Assembly: GCF_042680805.1 (NCBI RefSeq)
Contig: NZ_JBHUEM010000011.1
Coordinates: 1 to 64,000, forward strand
Length of the DNA: 64,000 nucleotides
Direction of reading: 5' to 3'
DNA from: Bacillus_CJ salitolerans
Lineage (GTDB): Bacteria; Bacillota; Bacilli; Bacillales; SA4
In this document: one piece after another, positions 18,141 to 27,734 of the stretch
Position numbering within the stretch: position 1 is the first letter of the stretch
How the letters are laid out: each line of letters opens with the position of its first letter
Made by a program: the position numbers and the translations under genes
Notes under the pieces: model-generated
The model's input: only the letters and a program-made list of their open reading frames with translations
Told to the model about the DNA's origin: nothing
Databases searched by the model: none

Positions 18141-18216
18141 AACCTATCACTCCCTTCTTATTTTGACTCAAATTTAATTGTAGACAGTAAGTTTGGAGAT
18201 TCTATGAAGACCAAGA

Positions 18217-20628
18217 TTATTTTTTCAAGGGCTTCCACTTTCTTAAGAATAAGGTATTGGTTACAACCGAAACAGAACTAAAGGCCATAGCTCCCCCCGC
18301 TAATATAGGATTAAGTAATCCTATTGCTGCAACTGGAATAAGAAGTACATTATAACCGAATGCCCAAAATAGATTCTGGCGTATTTTTCTCATAGTCGCT
18401 TTAGAAAGACGGATTGTATCCACTATTCCAGTTAAGTCCCCTCGCATTAGAGTAATGTCTGCAGCTTCAATGGCAATATCTGTACCAGTTCCGATGGCAA
18501 TTCCTACATCTGCTTCAGCAAGCGCAGGGGCATCATTTATTCCATCTCCAACCATCGCTACTACTTTACCTTTTTTCTTTATCTCACTAACTTCTTTAGC
18601 TTTATCTTCAGGTAGCACTTCTGCAAGTATACGGTTAACCCCTACCTCTTCACCAATTGCTTTCGCTGTTAGCTTATTATCTCCAGTCATCATGACTACT
18701 TCAATTCCCATTTCTCGTAACTTCTTTATGGCTGATGCGGAGGATTCCTTAACAGTATCTGCTACTGCAATAACACCTTGTATCTTTCCATCAACAGCCA
18801 TTATCATCGCAGTTTTACCTTGACTTTCTAGTTTATTTTTTACAGGGATTGTTTCCTCATAGGCAACACTATTTATCTCCATTAACTTCGAATTACCAAT
18901 AAGCACCTCTTTATCATCTACAACCACCTTAATTCCGTGACCGGGTATTGCCTCGAAATTAGTTGTAGCAGTAAGTGTAAGGTTCTCTATACTTGCTTTC
19001 GTTACGATCGCTTCTCCTAAAGGATGCTCTGACCCCTTTTCGGCTGATGCCGCTATTCTCAAGATATCTTCTTCCGACAAGTTCCCAAACAGATGTATAT
19101 CAGTCACATCTGGTTTCCCTTTTGTAATCGTTCCGGTCTTATCTAGGACAACAGTCGTAATTCGGTGTGCTGATTCTAAGTACTCTGCTCCTTTTATTAA
19201 TAAACCATGTTCAGCTCCTTTACCAGTTCCGACCATTACAGCCGTTGGTGTAGCTAAACCAAGAGCACAAGGACATGCGATTACTAGAACAGCCACTGTA
19301 TGAATTAATGCCGGAGAAAAGCCAAGTACAAAATAGCTAACACCAAAAGTTATAATGGCAATTAAGATTACAATAGGAACAAATATCCCAGATATCTTAT
19401 CAACTAATCTTTGTATAGGAGCTTTTGAACCCTGAGCTTCTTCTACAAGCTTTATGATTTGTGCCAGGGCTGTCTCATGACCTATCTTGGTAGTCTTAAA
19501 AGTAAAGGAACCATGTTTGTTAATCGTACCTCCAATGACTTGATCGCCTTTTTTCTTTGTCACCGGCATACTCTCACCCGTTAACATTGATTCATCAATT
19601 GTCGTACTTCCTTCTATGATTTCGCCATCAACTGGTATTTTTTCACCTGCTTTTACAAAAATCACTTCATCAACTTCAACTTCATCAATAGGTATATCCA
19701 TTTCTACTCCGTCCCTAATAACTTTTGCTGTTTTAGGTTGAAGTTTCATTAACTTTTTAATTGCCTCTGAAGTTTGTCCCTTGGCTCTTGTTTCTAGAAG
19801 CTTACCCAATAAAATTAAGGTGATAATAATTGCTGCCGCTTCAAAATATAAGCCACCTTCTAGTTTAAAAACCGTTAAAAACATGCTATAAAAATAGGCA
19901 GCTGAGGTACCTAGTACAACTAAAACAGCCATATTGGCACTTCTGGCTTTTACAGCATGAAAAGCATCTTTATAAAAGTGAGCGCCTACATAAAATTGTA
20001 CAGGGGTTGCTAATAGTAACTGTGCCCAGGGAGTTAAATGGAATTTAAAGGGTGAATTCATATCATACAACATGACAAAATCAGAAATCATTTGTATAAA
20101 AAAAGGGATGGATAATAAAAGACCTAGGATGAACTTTTTTCTTAAAAGGTTATACCCTTGCTCTTTTTTATCCTTTTCTGCCTCTTCTGTAGATTCTCCC
20201 AATGATGCACGATAACCCAGTTTTTCAATAGCTTTTACTAGTTGACTAGTGGTTACTTGTTCTTCAATATACTCGACTGTGGCACTTTCATTAGCTAAGT
20301 TAACATGAACCTTTTGAACACCACTCAGCTTACTAATTGATTTCTCAATTCTATTTACACAGGACGCACAAGTCATTCCACTAATAGAAAATGTGGCCTT
20401 TTTTGTGTGAACACCATATCCAATATCTTTTATGGTCTTAATAATTTCGCCTATATCCGTTTTCTCTTGATTATACTGAACAGTTGCTTTTTCATTTGCT
20501 AAGTTTACATTTATTTTCTGAACTCCGTTTAAACTTGAAATTTTGCTCTCAATTCGGGAAACACATGATGCACATGTCATCCCACTTAATCGTATAGAAG
20601 TTTCTTTGAAAGTAGTTTTATTTTCCAC
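18217..20628 (-). CDS. copA: Copper-exporting P1B-type ATPase CopA
   Basis: An 803-residue copper(I) pump. Two N-terminal heavy-metal domains carry GMTCASC (C19/C22 and about C87/C90). The transmembrane CPC motif is in VIACPCALGLATP. The actuator has TGES, the phosphorylation site is DKTGT, and the ATP domain has SEHPLGEAI and GDGINDAPAL. All P1B-1 hallmarks are intact. Translation starts at GTG 6 bases after GGAGGAGG; the nearby ATG is out of frame. No copZ or csoR is adjacent. A 16-bp box shared with the CtaG-led operon lies 48 bp upstream, suggesting control by the local two-component system. Confidence 0.97.
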   Translation of the reverse strand: MENKTTFKETSIRLSGMTCASCVSRIESKISSLNGVQKINVNLANEKATVQYNQEKTDIGEIIKTIKDIGYGVHTKKATFSISGMTCASCVNRIEKSISKLSGVQKVHVNLANESATVEYIEEQVTTSQLVKAIEKLGYRASLGESTEEAEKDKKEQGYNLLRKKFILGLLLSIPFFIQMISDFVMLYDMNSPFKFHLTPWAQLLLATPVQFYVGAHFYKDAFHAVKARSANMAVLVVLGTSAAYFYSMFLTVFKLEGGLYFEAAAIIITLILLGKLLETRAKGQTSEAIKKLMKLQPKTAKVIRDGVEMDIPIDEVEVDEVIFVKAGEKIPVDGEIIEGSTTIDESMLTGESMPVTKKKGDQVIGGTINKHGSFTFKTTKIGHETALAQIIKLVEEAQGSKAPIQRLVDKISGIFVPIVILIAIITFGVSYFVLGFSPALIHTVAVLVIACPCALGLATPTAVMVGTGKGAEHGLLIKGAEYLESAHRITTVVLDKTGTITKGKPDVTDIHLFGNLSEEDILRIAASAEKGSEHPLGEAIVTKASIENLTLTATTNFEAIPGHGIKVVVDDKEVLIGNSKLMEINSVAYEETIPVKNKLESQGKTAMIMAVDGKIQGVIAVADTVKESSASAIKKLREMGIEVVMMTGDNKLTAKAIGEEVGVNRILAEVLPEDKAKEVSEIKKKGKVVAMVGDGINDAPALAEADVGIAIGTGTDIAIEAADITLMRGDLTGIVDTIRLSKATMRKIRQNLFWAFGYNVLLIPVAAIGLLNPILAGGAMAFSSVSVVTNTLFLRKWKPLKK

Positions 20629-20675
20629 TTCATACCTCCTCCACCTTTGATTAAACTTAGTGTAAACAAAAGATT

Positions 20676-20691
20676 TGAAGAAATTGTGAAG
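20676..20691 (-). promoter_or_regulatory. Predicted copper-regulator box at the copA promoter
   Basis: On the minus strand CTTCACAATTTCTTCA, followed 11 bp later by a -10-like TACACT. It matches the box before the CtaG-led operon (26147-26162) at 14 of 16 positions with the same spacing to a -10-like element. The site occupies the -35 region and has two half-sites about 10 bp apart, as expected for OmpR-type activators. Confidence 0.6.
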
Positions 20692-20765
20692 TTCACCAAA
20701 TTACTTAATAAATTTATAAATAAAATGGAGGGAAATCCTTGTTTTATCGTGTCCATTACTAAATA

Positions 20766-20963
20766 TTATTTTGAAAGTATCCCAACTTTTTCTTCGTATT
20801 CATCTTTCTCTATTTCACCACGAGCAAATCTTTCTTTTAAAATGATAATTGAAGTATCTTTTCTTCTCTCGAAGGGTTTCATTATTAATATAAGAAAACC
20901 GTATATAGAAAGTCCTACAACCACAATCCAAAATAATAAATTTAACATCATTCCTAACCCCAT
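20766..20963 (-). CDS. Small membrane protein with SHOCT-like tail
   Basis: A 65-residue protein with an N-terminal transmembrane helix (about 5-27) and a C-terminal ILKERFARGEIEKDEYEEKV, the short SHOCT motif found at the ends of many bacterial proteins. The molecular function is unknown. It starts 15 bp after the His-rich fusion gene stops and has a GGAG ribosome site, so it is probably the last gene of the CtaG-led operon. Confidence 0.82.
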   Translation of the reverse strand: MGLGMMLNLLFWIVVVGLSIYGFLILIMKPFERRKDTSIIILKERFARGEIEKDEYEEKVGILSK

Positions 20964-20978
20964 CCTGATCTCTCCTTC

Positions 20979-22892
20979 CTATGGAACCTCTATCACATAT
21001 GGGACTGTTATTAGTTCTCCCTCATGTTTAAATTGTAGCCAAATTTTATATATTCCATTTGTAGGAAACCTAGTCATAAATATCGCATTAGGGCCACTAT
21101 CTTCAGCATTCATTGGATGACTATGCAGGTACTCTTGACCATTCTTACTTACAATGACTACATGTCCATTTGCTCCTAAATATTTTTCTAAGTTTGTTAT
21201 ATCTGAACCAGACTGATTTTTTACATTAAAAGTTAGTGTAACATCTTTATTAACAGTTAAGTCATCAAAAGAAAGGGATACAATCTTATTTTCTAAGCTT
21301 TTTGTAAGTTGATCGTCCACTGTTACAGACTCGTTTTTATTTTCACCCTCGACATTAATCCACTTTGTAAGTGTAGTTGTATTGGAATTTTGGGGAACCA
21401 CATCAGCTATTAGCTTGTATTTTCCTCCTTTTGGAAAGTTCAATTCTACTGTAAATTTCCCATCTTCAGTTAAATCTGGATGTAAGTGCTGAAAAACAGA
21501 AAGATCTTCACTATGAACGATTAGGTGCATTAATTTCTCATGCTCAATATCAAATTCCTTTACTCTCTTACCCTTACTATCCATTATTTCTATTTCTAAC
21601 GTTTGATTTCTATTTTGAATAGGTTCTTCTTCAAATGACCAACTAGCATCTAAGGAGTTACTTTGTCCTTGATGATGCACATGTTCATTTTCCATATTTG
21701 TTCCTAGGTTTTCTGAGTTTGCCTGCCCATCCTTAGCTATTTGTTCCCATTTCTCTCCAAAATCTTTAGAGAGAAAAATGTTTCTATTATAAGTAGTAAA
21801 AACGATCTCCTCTTTATTTTCAGGATTAACTGCAATATAAGAAATTGCATCCTCACTATCTACCTCGGGAACGGATAAATCATGTTCTGTATCCTGTTTA
21901 AGGTCTATTACCTTAATGGACATTCCGTCTTGAATCATTCCAAGAACGAGATCCCCATCATTCGTAAAGGAGACGGCTGTTGCTAATGAAGGAGATATTT
22001 GTTTGAACTGATCTCCAAAATCATGAGAGATATAAACTCCACTGTTAGTTGTTACGACAACCGTTCCTTTTTCAGTTGGATGAACAGCGAGAGCAGAGGG
22101 TTGGCCTTCTAAACCAACCATTTCACTTTTGTTCCAACTCTTTGTTTCATCTAATGTAAAATGTAAACCTGTTTCATTCATTCTTGAATTCTTTTGAGGG
22201 TTAAATACATATATTGCATGTGACTGGTATCCAACTGCCATGCCGTGAAAATCAATTTCACCATACAAATCTACTATTTCTATATTTAAGCCCATATCTG
22301 TACTTTTAATCACACCGAATGGATTTTTTAAATTTGATCCTGGACCGGGGTGACCACTACTATAAAATCCATTGTCTACCATTGAAAAGCCCATATAATC
22401 ATGCTTTTCACCTTCGGGAATGGACCAAGAACCATCTTTATATACTCTTAATCCATCGTGGGCTGGTACATAAATTTCGTTTCCATCATGGGTATAGCCA
22501 AGACCGTGAATGTGCATAAAATCTATATTTTCTGATCTAGCTTCTTCACTGTTACTATTTTCATTAGAAAAAGCCATTGCACCCGTAAAGATTGTAGCAA
22601 GGAGTAATAGCCCTATGGAAGCTTGTACCCATTTTTTATATTTCGCTTTTATTTCTTTCTCTTTTCGTCCTGATTGTTTCTTTACATCAATTTTCTTTAT
22701 ATTTTGATTGATGGTCCACAATAAAACCACTGAGATCAACACTAATACAAGGAGGGTGTAGAACCCATACATTAATAAGGTATTCAAAAAGACTTCACGC
22801 TGATGTTCTTCCTCTGATCCATGTGCAAATACCTTAATTGGAATACTAAATAGCAGTACGATCGCTGATATCAATCTAGCTAATACACTCAT
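20979..22892 (-). CDS. Membrane-anchored beta-propeller fused to a His-rich YtkA-like domain
   Basis: I start at 22892 (637 residues): this ATG overlaps the upstream stop as ATGA and follows AGGAGAAG; the longer frame adds 27 basic residues. A signal/membrane segment comes first, a second transmembrane helix lies near residues 100-120, then an exported beta-propeller with BNR-like repeats (HIHGLGYTHDGNEIYVPAHD; VYISHDFGDQFKQI; IFLSKDFGEKWEQI), the group labelled F510_1955 glycosylhydrolase. The last about 190 residues form a His-rich tandem domain (MHLIVHSEDLSVFQHLHPDL; HVVIVSKNGQEYLHSHPMNA) shared with the 29,799 protein. Histidine pairs suggest metal binding. Sugar-cleaving activity is unproven. 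It belongs to the two-component/CtaG operon. Confidence 0.8.
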   Translation of the reverse strand: MSVLARLISAIVLLFSIPIKVFAHGSEEEHQREVFLNTLLMYGFYTLLVLVLISVVLLWTINQNIKKIDVKKQSGRKEKEIKAKYKKWVQASIGLLLLATIFTGAMAFSNENSNSEEARSENIDFMHIHGLGYTHDGNEIYVPAHDGLRVYKDGSWSIPEGEKHDYMGFSMVDNGFYSSGHPGPGSNLKNPFGVIKSTDMGLNIEIVDLYGEIDFHGMAVGYQSHAIYVFNPQKNSRMNETGLHFTLDETKSWNKSEMVGLEGQPSALAVHPTEKGTVVVTTNSGVYISHDFGDQFKQISPSLATAVSFTNDGDLVLGMIQDGMSIKVIDLKQDTEHDLSVPEVDSEDAISYIAVNPENKEEIVFTTYNRNIFLSKDFGEKWEQIAKDGQANSENLGTNMENEHVHHQGQSNSLDASWSFEEEPIQNRNQTLEIEIMDSKGKRVKEFDIEHEKLMHLIVHSEDLSVFQHLHPDLTEDGKFTVELNFPKGGKYKLIADVVPQNSNTTTLTKWINVEGENKNESVTVDDQLTKSLENKIVSLSFDDLTVNKDVTLTFNVKNQSGSDITNLEKYLGANGHVVIVSKNGQEYLHSHPMNAEDSGPNAIFMTRFPTNGIYKIWLQFKHEGELITVPYVIEVP

Positions 22893-23098
22893 TCTTTTTC
22901 TTCTCCTCTTCTCTTTATGATAAAGTAATACACGACTCCAACTACAGAGATGGGTATCCCCATCCATAAGCATACTTTTATAAACATTTTTGCATAGGCC
23001 ATTATATTTTGTTCAAGCATATATGAGCCTGACATCGTTAAGCAGACGATCCCTAACATAATCAGGATTAGAGCAATGATATATTCAACTTTCTTCAA
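22889..23098 (-). CDS. Small two-helix membrane protein
   Basis: A 69-residue protein with two transmembrane helices (about 6-27 and 40-62), a short loop and a basic, charged C-terminus. No family recognised. It overlaps the upstream histidine kinase gene by 14 bp and the downstream gene by 4 bp (ATGA), so it is translated within the operon and may be an accessory to the kinase. Confidence 0.7.
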   Translation of the reverse strand: MKKVEYIIALILIMLGIVCLTMSGSYMLEQNIMAYAKMFIKVCLWMGIPISVVGVVYYFIIKRRGEEKE

Positions 23099-24500
23099 TT
23101 TGCTCCTCCTCTCGATACAGTGGAAATATGAGATGTATGGCGGTACCTTCGCCCACTTTACTTTTTATGTCAATCGTGCCGTTTTGTAATTCAACTAACT
23201 CTTTTACAATTGCCAGCCCTAAACCAGTACCTCCAAGCTTTCTTGTTCTGGATTTATCTACCCGGTAAAAGCGATCGAATACATAAGGTAAGTCTTGTTC
23301 AGGGATACCAACTCCTGTGTCTTGAATTGAAATAATAGCTTGGTGATTTAATTCTTTCAATGATAGAGCGATGGATCCTCTATTCGTATAACGAATCGCA
23401 TTTTCTAGTAGGTTTAAAAGGACTTGTTCTAACCGACTACGATCAGCGACAATGATTAAGTCATCTGATGCAAGCATATGCCTTACTTCTAGTCCCTTTT
23501 GTTCTGCTGATAATTTCACTTTGGCTAAACTATTCTGAAGAACCTTGTTAAGCGAAATTTCTTCTTGGTATAAATCAAATTTACCTTCTTTCATTTTTGA
23601 AAGCTCAAATAAATCATTGATAAGTTTGGAAAGTCTTTTTGCTTCTTCTTCAAGAATAGTAATATATTCATCCCGTTCCTGTTCGGATTTGTACCTTTTT
23701 TCCTTAATAGCCCTTGTGAACCCTTCTAGATACGTAATAGGTGTTCTAAGTTCATGTGAAATATTCGCAAAAAACTCTGTTCTAGTATTCTGTATTCTGT
23801 CAAGTTCCTGAGCCATATCATTAATAGCCATGACTAAGCTTCCTATTTCATCTTTACTACCTGCCTTCATTCTAATAGTAAAATCACCTTTGGATATTTT
23901 CTTTGTTGCTCGTTCAATTTCAATTAATGGATTTGTTAATTTTCTAGAGATAATGAACGTAAATCCCATTGCCAATAAAATGGATCCGACTCCGGCTAAA
24001 GTAACAAGATTTTGAATTTGTTCCAAGGAGTCATATATTCCTTCCACTGAGGTCAACACAATCAAACCACCAATCACTTGGTCATTATTAGAAATCGGTT
24101 TCCCAACTAAATAATATCGATTAGGTGAGTCACTTCCCCGTACCCCTTGAGCATGCCCATTGGTAAACAAATCTGCCAGGATTTCTGAATCGACCTGTAT
24201 TCCTTTTGAATAGAGATTCGCTCCTGAATTTGAGACAACAATTCCTTTCTCATTAAAAACAATAATTTGATGATCTGTTAGATTCCCTAGTAGTTCAAAC
24301 ACAGTTAATAAATTTTGATCTTCTAACGAAGACAGAGATTCAGAATAGCGAGAGGAAAGACTAGTAAGCTCTTCTTGTACTTGTTTAAAGTAGAAACCAG
24401 TGAAAATTTGATTCACCGTATAACCTAAAGGAAGTAGGATGAGTAGCAGCAATAACATAATGGTAAGACCCATTTTAACTACAATGCTATTCCATCTCAT
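23085..24500 (-). CDS. Sensor histidine kinase of the copper island
   Basis: A 471-residue membrane kinase with helix (about 10-32), an extracytoplasmic sensor loop (about 35-165), a second helix (about 168-188), HAMP (about 190-240), HisKA with FFANISHELRTPITYLEGF, and HATPase with NAIRYTNRGS, DTGVGIP and GTGLGLAIVK. All catalytic motifs are present. The response regulator gene overlaps it by 4 bp. The ligand is not identifiable; it lacks an obvious His/Met-rich metal site, so copper sensing rests on context. Neighbouring small membrane proteins might assist. Confidence 0.92.
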   Translation of the reverse strand: MRWNSIVVKMGLTIMLLLLLILLPLGYTVNQIFTGFYFKQVQEELTSLSSRYSESLSSLEDQNLLTVFELLGNLTDHQIIVFNEKGIVVSNSGANLYSKGIQVDSEILADLFTNGHAQGVRGSDSPNRYYLVGKPISNNDQVIGGLIVLTSVEGIYDSLEQIQNLVTLAGVGSILLAMGFTFIISRKLTNPLIEIERATKKISKGDFTIRMKAGSKDEIGSLVMAINDMAQELDRIQNTRTEFFANISHELRTPITYLEGFTRAIKEKRYKSEQERDEYITILEEEAKRLSKLINDLFELSKMKEGKFDLYQEEISLNKVLQNSLAKVKLSAEQKGLEVRHMLASDDLIIVADRSRLEQVLLNLLENAIRYTNRGSIALSLKELNHQAIISIQDTGVGIPEQDLPYVFDRFYRVDKSRTRKLGGTGLGLAIVKELVELQNGTIDIKSKVGEGTAIHLIFPLYREEEQIEES

Positions 24501-25207
24501 TTCGAATCCTCATTTGGATTAAACTTATACCCAACACCCCACACTGTTTTGATTGGATTATAGGATAAACCGGCCTTTTTTAATTTTTCACGTATGTTTT
24601 TAATGTGAGTATCCACCGTTCTTACATCTAATACTTCATCCACAACCCATATTTGATCTAATAGTATTTCTCGGGTAAATACTCTTGAAGGATGATTGGC
24701 AAGGGCAAACAGGAGATCAAATTCCTTTGGAGTAAACACGACTTCTTGTGCTTGTACAAAGACTTGTCGATTTTCTATACCTATTTTTAGAGCATCAAAA
24801 ATCATATACTCATTTTCACCTGATGATGAAGTTGATGTAGTTGCTGACCTTCTTAGCAATGCATGAACTCTGGCTAATAACTCTTCAGGTTCAAAGGGTT
24901 TACCCAGATAATCATCTGCACCAATCGTTAAACCATGCACTCTATCACTGACATCGGACCTCGCTGTAAGCATTAAAATGGGGGTTACAGTGTCCGTTTC
25001 TCTAATCTTATTACAGACTTCCCAACCATCTATACCTGGCATCATAATATCAAGAATGATAAGGTCATAAATTGAAGTCTTCATCTTATTTAATGCCTCA
25101 AATCCATCCATGGCTTCTACAACGTCATAAGAGTCATCAAGGTATAATCTTATTAACCTTCTCATCGTTGATTCATCATCAATCACTAATATATTTTCTT
25201 TGGACAT
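24497..25207 (-). CDS. OmpR/PhoB-type response regulator of the copper island
   Basis: I start at 25207 (236 residues, MSKENILVIDDE) because GGGGAGGG lies 6-7 bases upstream; a start at 25246 would overlap the previous gene. The receiver domain has the DD pair, phospho-acceptor in LIILDIMMPGIDGWEV, T in MLTARS and K in YLGKPFE. The C-terminal winged helix (about 135-233) has VVFTPKEFDLLFALANHPSRVF and VDTHIKNIREKL. It probably binds the tandem box before the CtaG-led operon and copA, which would make it autoregulated. Confidence 0.94.
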   Translation of the reverse strand: MSKENILVIDDESTMRRLIRLYLDDSYDVVEAMDGFEALNKMKTSIYDLIILDIMMPGIDGWEVCNKIRETDTVTPILMLTARSDVSDRVHGLTIGADDYLGKPFEPEELLARVHALLRRSATTSTSSSGENEYMIFDALKIGIENRQVFVQAQEVVFTPKEFDLLFALANHPSRVFTREILLDQIWVVDEVLDVRTVDTHIKNIREKLKKAGLSYNPIKTVWGVGYKFNPNEDSK

Positions 25208-25229
25208 AGTATCCCTCCCCGATTGAGGA

Positions 25230-26096
25230 TTATTTATTTTCCACACACTTGTCTACTTCCTGCTCTTTCTTGGCCCAATTAAAGAAAATATATCCAATAA
25301 TAGAACAAAACACAATCTCTTGTGCCACCTTCATTATGATTCCACCGAGTTGTTGGTCATCTAATGGTGGTAACATAGGGAACAATGGTTGATTGGTTAT
25401 ATACGTTGGATACATGGTATGGTCAGCAAAAAGAATGAGTGCACAGGCAGGTGTTAACAGAACACCACCAGCAAAGATGTACCCTATTTTTTGTACCTCA
25501 GTTAATGTATCCATTTCCTTTACAAGTGGTATTATGGGGACCCACATTAAAAATGCTGAAACCGTTAATATAACATGACTCATGGAATGAAAGATTGTAT
25601 TTTGAACTAAATACTCAAAGATAATGGGAATATGGTAAAAAGAAAAAAGAACATTAAAACCTAATAATAGAAATAAAGGTCTTTTAAAAATACCTAGTCT
25701 TACTTTTGATATCCATTTTCCAGTTTCGCCATTCTGTAAACCATATAAAATCAATGGTGGAACTACGATATAAACAAGAGATTGTTGGAGCATATGAGCA
25801 CTAAATAAATATGAGTCTCCTAGTACATGAAGGGGACTACCAAGTGCTAGAAAAAGAGTAAATAAACCAGATCCGAATGCTATTTTTTTTATCATGATCT
25901 TTCTTGACCCATTAATAAAAACAATATAAACAAAGGTTAAAATTAAAAAATATAAAGGGTCCCATAGTTCAAAAAAAGTATAATGTTGGAAAAAACCATC
26001 ATGATCTTCGGAATCACCGTGGGCTTGTCCTATCAACGGTGAGAAAGAAAGATAAGCAACCAAAATACATAATAGGTAAAAAAGTTTTATTTTCAT
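25230..26096 (-). CDS. CtaG-family (caa3 oxidase assembly) membrane protein
   Basis: A 288-residue protein with a signal peptide (about 1-25), the external segment HGDSEDHDGFFQHYTF and about seven transmembrane helices. Motifs typical of the caa3_CtaG family include WDPLYFL, SAHMLQQSLVYIVVPPLILYG, FHSMSHVILTVSAFLMWVPII and CALILFADHTMYPTY. Family members help copper loading of cytochrome oxidase, and relatives occur in copper-resistance operons. It is the first gene of an operon with the two-component system, under the predicted box. No oxidase genes are nearby, so copper tolerance is the likelier job. Confidence 0.88.
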   Translation of the reverse strand: MKIKLFYLLCILVAYLSFSPLIGQAHGDSEDHDGFFQHYTFFELWDPLYFLILTFVYIVFINGSRKIMIKKIAFGSGLFTLFLALGSPLHVLGDSYLFSAHMLQQSLVYIVVPPLILYGLQNGETGKWISKVRLGIFKRPLFLLLGFNVLFSFYHIPIIFEYLVQNTIFHSMSHVILTVSAFLMWVPIIPLVKEMDTLTEVQKIGYIFAGGVLLTPACALILFADHTMYPTYITNQPLFPMLPPLDDQQLGGIIMKVAQEIVFCSIIGYIFFNWAKKEQEVDKCVENK

Positions 26097-26146
26097 TGGT
26101 AACTTCCTTTTCTTTAAGATTACTTAATAGTTATAACAAGCAAATA

Positions 26147-26162
26147 TGTAGAAAGTGTGAAG
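26147..26162 (-). promoter_or_regulatory. Predicted copper-regulator box at the CtaG operon promoter
   Basis: On the minus strand CTTCACACTTTCTACA, then 11 bp to TATAAC, a good -10. The same arrangement occurs at copA (20676-20691). The box ends 51 bp before the CtaG start codon. Confidence 0.6.
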
Positions 26163-26170
26163 AAAATAAA

Positions 26171-26200
26171 AAAGAAGGTAGGATGACCTAACTTCTTTTC
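26171..26200 (-). terminator. Hairpin with T tract just upstream of the CtaG operon promoter
   Basis: On the minus strand AAAGAAGTTAGG and CCTACCTTCTTT form a stem with one mismatch and a 4-base loop, followed by TTTATTTTC. No minus-strand gene lies directly upstream. It may insulate the operon from read-through or be left from a lost gene. Confidence 0.5.
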
Positions 26201-26706
26201 AAAAAGTCACATATTTTTAGTGCCAAAAGCATTCCAACATTATTAGTTAAAGATATGAATTACCGGCCACCTTATACTCAAATTACCAAATAATCTCCTG
26301 ACTTCATTTGAATAACATCGGCCTTCATGCCTTTGCAAACAATCAAAGCGGTGCTCCTCCAAGTGCTCTTTCTTTCTCCAACGTGACATATAATATTTCA
26401 TAATTAGGTTTCAGTCTTGATTCCCTGCCGATTTCAACTCACTCCCTACATATTGGTTTTTCATTACAGTATGACTTGGGCATTACAATTCTCCGAGATG
26501 TCATTAATCTTTAACTAAAAGATAAGTGCTAATCCATGCTTAGTATACCGATGAAACATTTGTCATTATTTGTAATTGAAAATTTTGACTTATATCCTAT
26601 AATAGTGTTGTTTATCATGATCTTTACTATTTAATTCATAAGTTTTATTTTCAATATTTAAAGCCGATATTAAATATATAATTATAAATTCAAGAGGACT
26701 ATTAAC
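26201..26706. other. Gap between divergent CtaG-operon and SpoIIP promoters
   Basis: About 500 bp without an intact gene. Minus-strand fragments such as MSRWRKKEHLEEHRFDCLQR (about 26,330-26,395) look mildly protein-like and may be a relic. The last 120 bp are very AT-rich and should contain the SpoIIP promoter; I see no clear consensus. Confidence 0.35.
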
Positions 26707-27717
26707 ATGACAATTAGAAACAACAAGATCCTAAAAAACTTACTGTATTTGTGCAGTTTTCTCTTACTAATGTTAATCATATATATAACTCTCCTTAAAA
26801 TAACTTATTCTAATTTAAATCCTGAAAGAGATATTCAATCTCATAATAAATACAATAATATACAAGCTGACGATGATAAAAAATCGAATAAAATGATAGA
26901 CGATAAACTCTCAAAACAACATGATGAACAAGTGCATCCTGCTTCAATAGAAGTAACTCCAAGGTTAGATACCTTAAAGAATAACAAGCCTTTACTAATT
27001 GATCGTAATAAAATAAAGTCAATTGACAAACAGATAAAATCTCCAGTAATAAATGAAGGAAAGTTTCATAGTACCTTTGGCAAAGAGGTGATTTTTATTT
27101 ACTTCACCCATAACCGAGAATCTTTCTTACCATACTTTCCTAAAGATACGACTCCTGATGAAGCCTATCATTCAGAAATAAATATATCTCTTGTTGGAGA
27201 GCGACTTCAACATTCCTTAAGATTAAATGGGATTTGGAGTACTGTATTTAATAATGATATTTTCACCATACTTGATATCCTTAACTTAGACTTTAGCCAT
27301 TCCTACGCTATCTCAAGAGAAATGGTCAAAAAGGAAAAAAAATCTAACAAAAGTCTAGTGTTATTTTTTGACTTACACAGAGATTCTTTAACAAGAGAAT
27401 ATACTACAACAAGTATCAATGGTAATGATTATGCAAAGTTGTTGTTTGTGATCGGAAACGGACATACCAACTATAAGGAGAATTTAGCCTTTGCAAATGA
27501 GCTTCACGAATTAATAAATATGAAGTATCCTGGACTTTCAAAAGGTGTAATGATAAAAGATACAACCCAAGGTAATGGAGTATACAATCAAGATCTCTCG
27601 CCAGGTAGCGTAATCATTGAAATTGGCGGAGTAGAAAATTCATTTGAAGAACTGTTTCGGTCAGCAGATGTTCTTGGGTATATAGTCGGAGAATATTATT
27701 GGGAGAATTACCATTGA
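26707..27717 (+). CDS. SpoIIP-family sporulation protein (cell-wall amidase/endopeptidase)
   Basis: A 336-residue protein with one N-terminal transmembrane helix (about 10-30), a polar Lys/Asp-rich linker (about 35-120) and a SpoIIP domain (about 125-330). Conserved segments include FTHNRESFLPYFP, EAYHSEINISLVGERL, the LHRDS zinc-ligand region, YPGLSKGVMIKD, GNGVYNQDLSPGSVIIEIGG and ENSFEELFRSA. SpoIIP trims peptidoglycan during engulfment in the mother cell. At 336 residues it is shorter than B. subtilis SpoIIP (about 400), and it is not next to gpr or the usual neighbours, so it may be a second copy. Confidence 0.88.
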   Translation: MTIRNNKILKNLLYLCSFLLLMLIIYITLLKITYSNLNPERDIQSHNKYNNIQADDDKKSNKMIDDKLSKQHDEQVHPASIEVTPRLDTLKNNKPLLIDRNKIKSIDKQIKSPVINEGKFHSTFGKEVIFIYFTHNRESFLPYFPKDTTPDEAYHSEINISLVGERLQHSLRLNGIWSTVFNNDIFTILDILNLDFSHSYAISREMVKKEKKSNKSLVLFFDLHRDSLTREYTTTSINGNDYAKLLFVIGNGHTNYKENLAFANELHELINMKYPGLSKGVMIKDTTQGNGVYNQDLSPGSVIIEIGGVENSFEELFRSADVLGYIVGEYYWENYH

Positions 27718-27734
27718 TGTTTTATAGCAAACCA

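Noticed and set aside
20647..21120. 157-codon plus-strand frame
   Set aside because: Lies antisense to the SHOCT protein, the 3' end of the His-rich fusion and the copA promoter; no family resemblance.
20979..22973. Longer start for the His-rich fusion protein
   Set aside because: The extra 27 residues are basic and overlap the upstream gene; the ATG at 22892 has ATGA coupling and a ribosome site.
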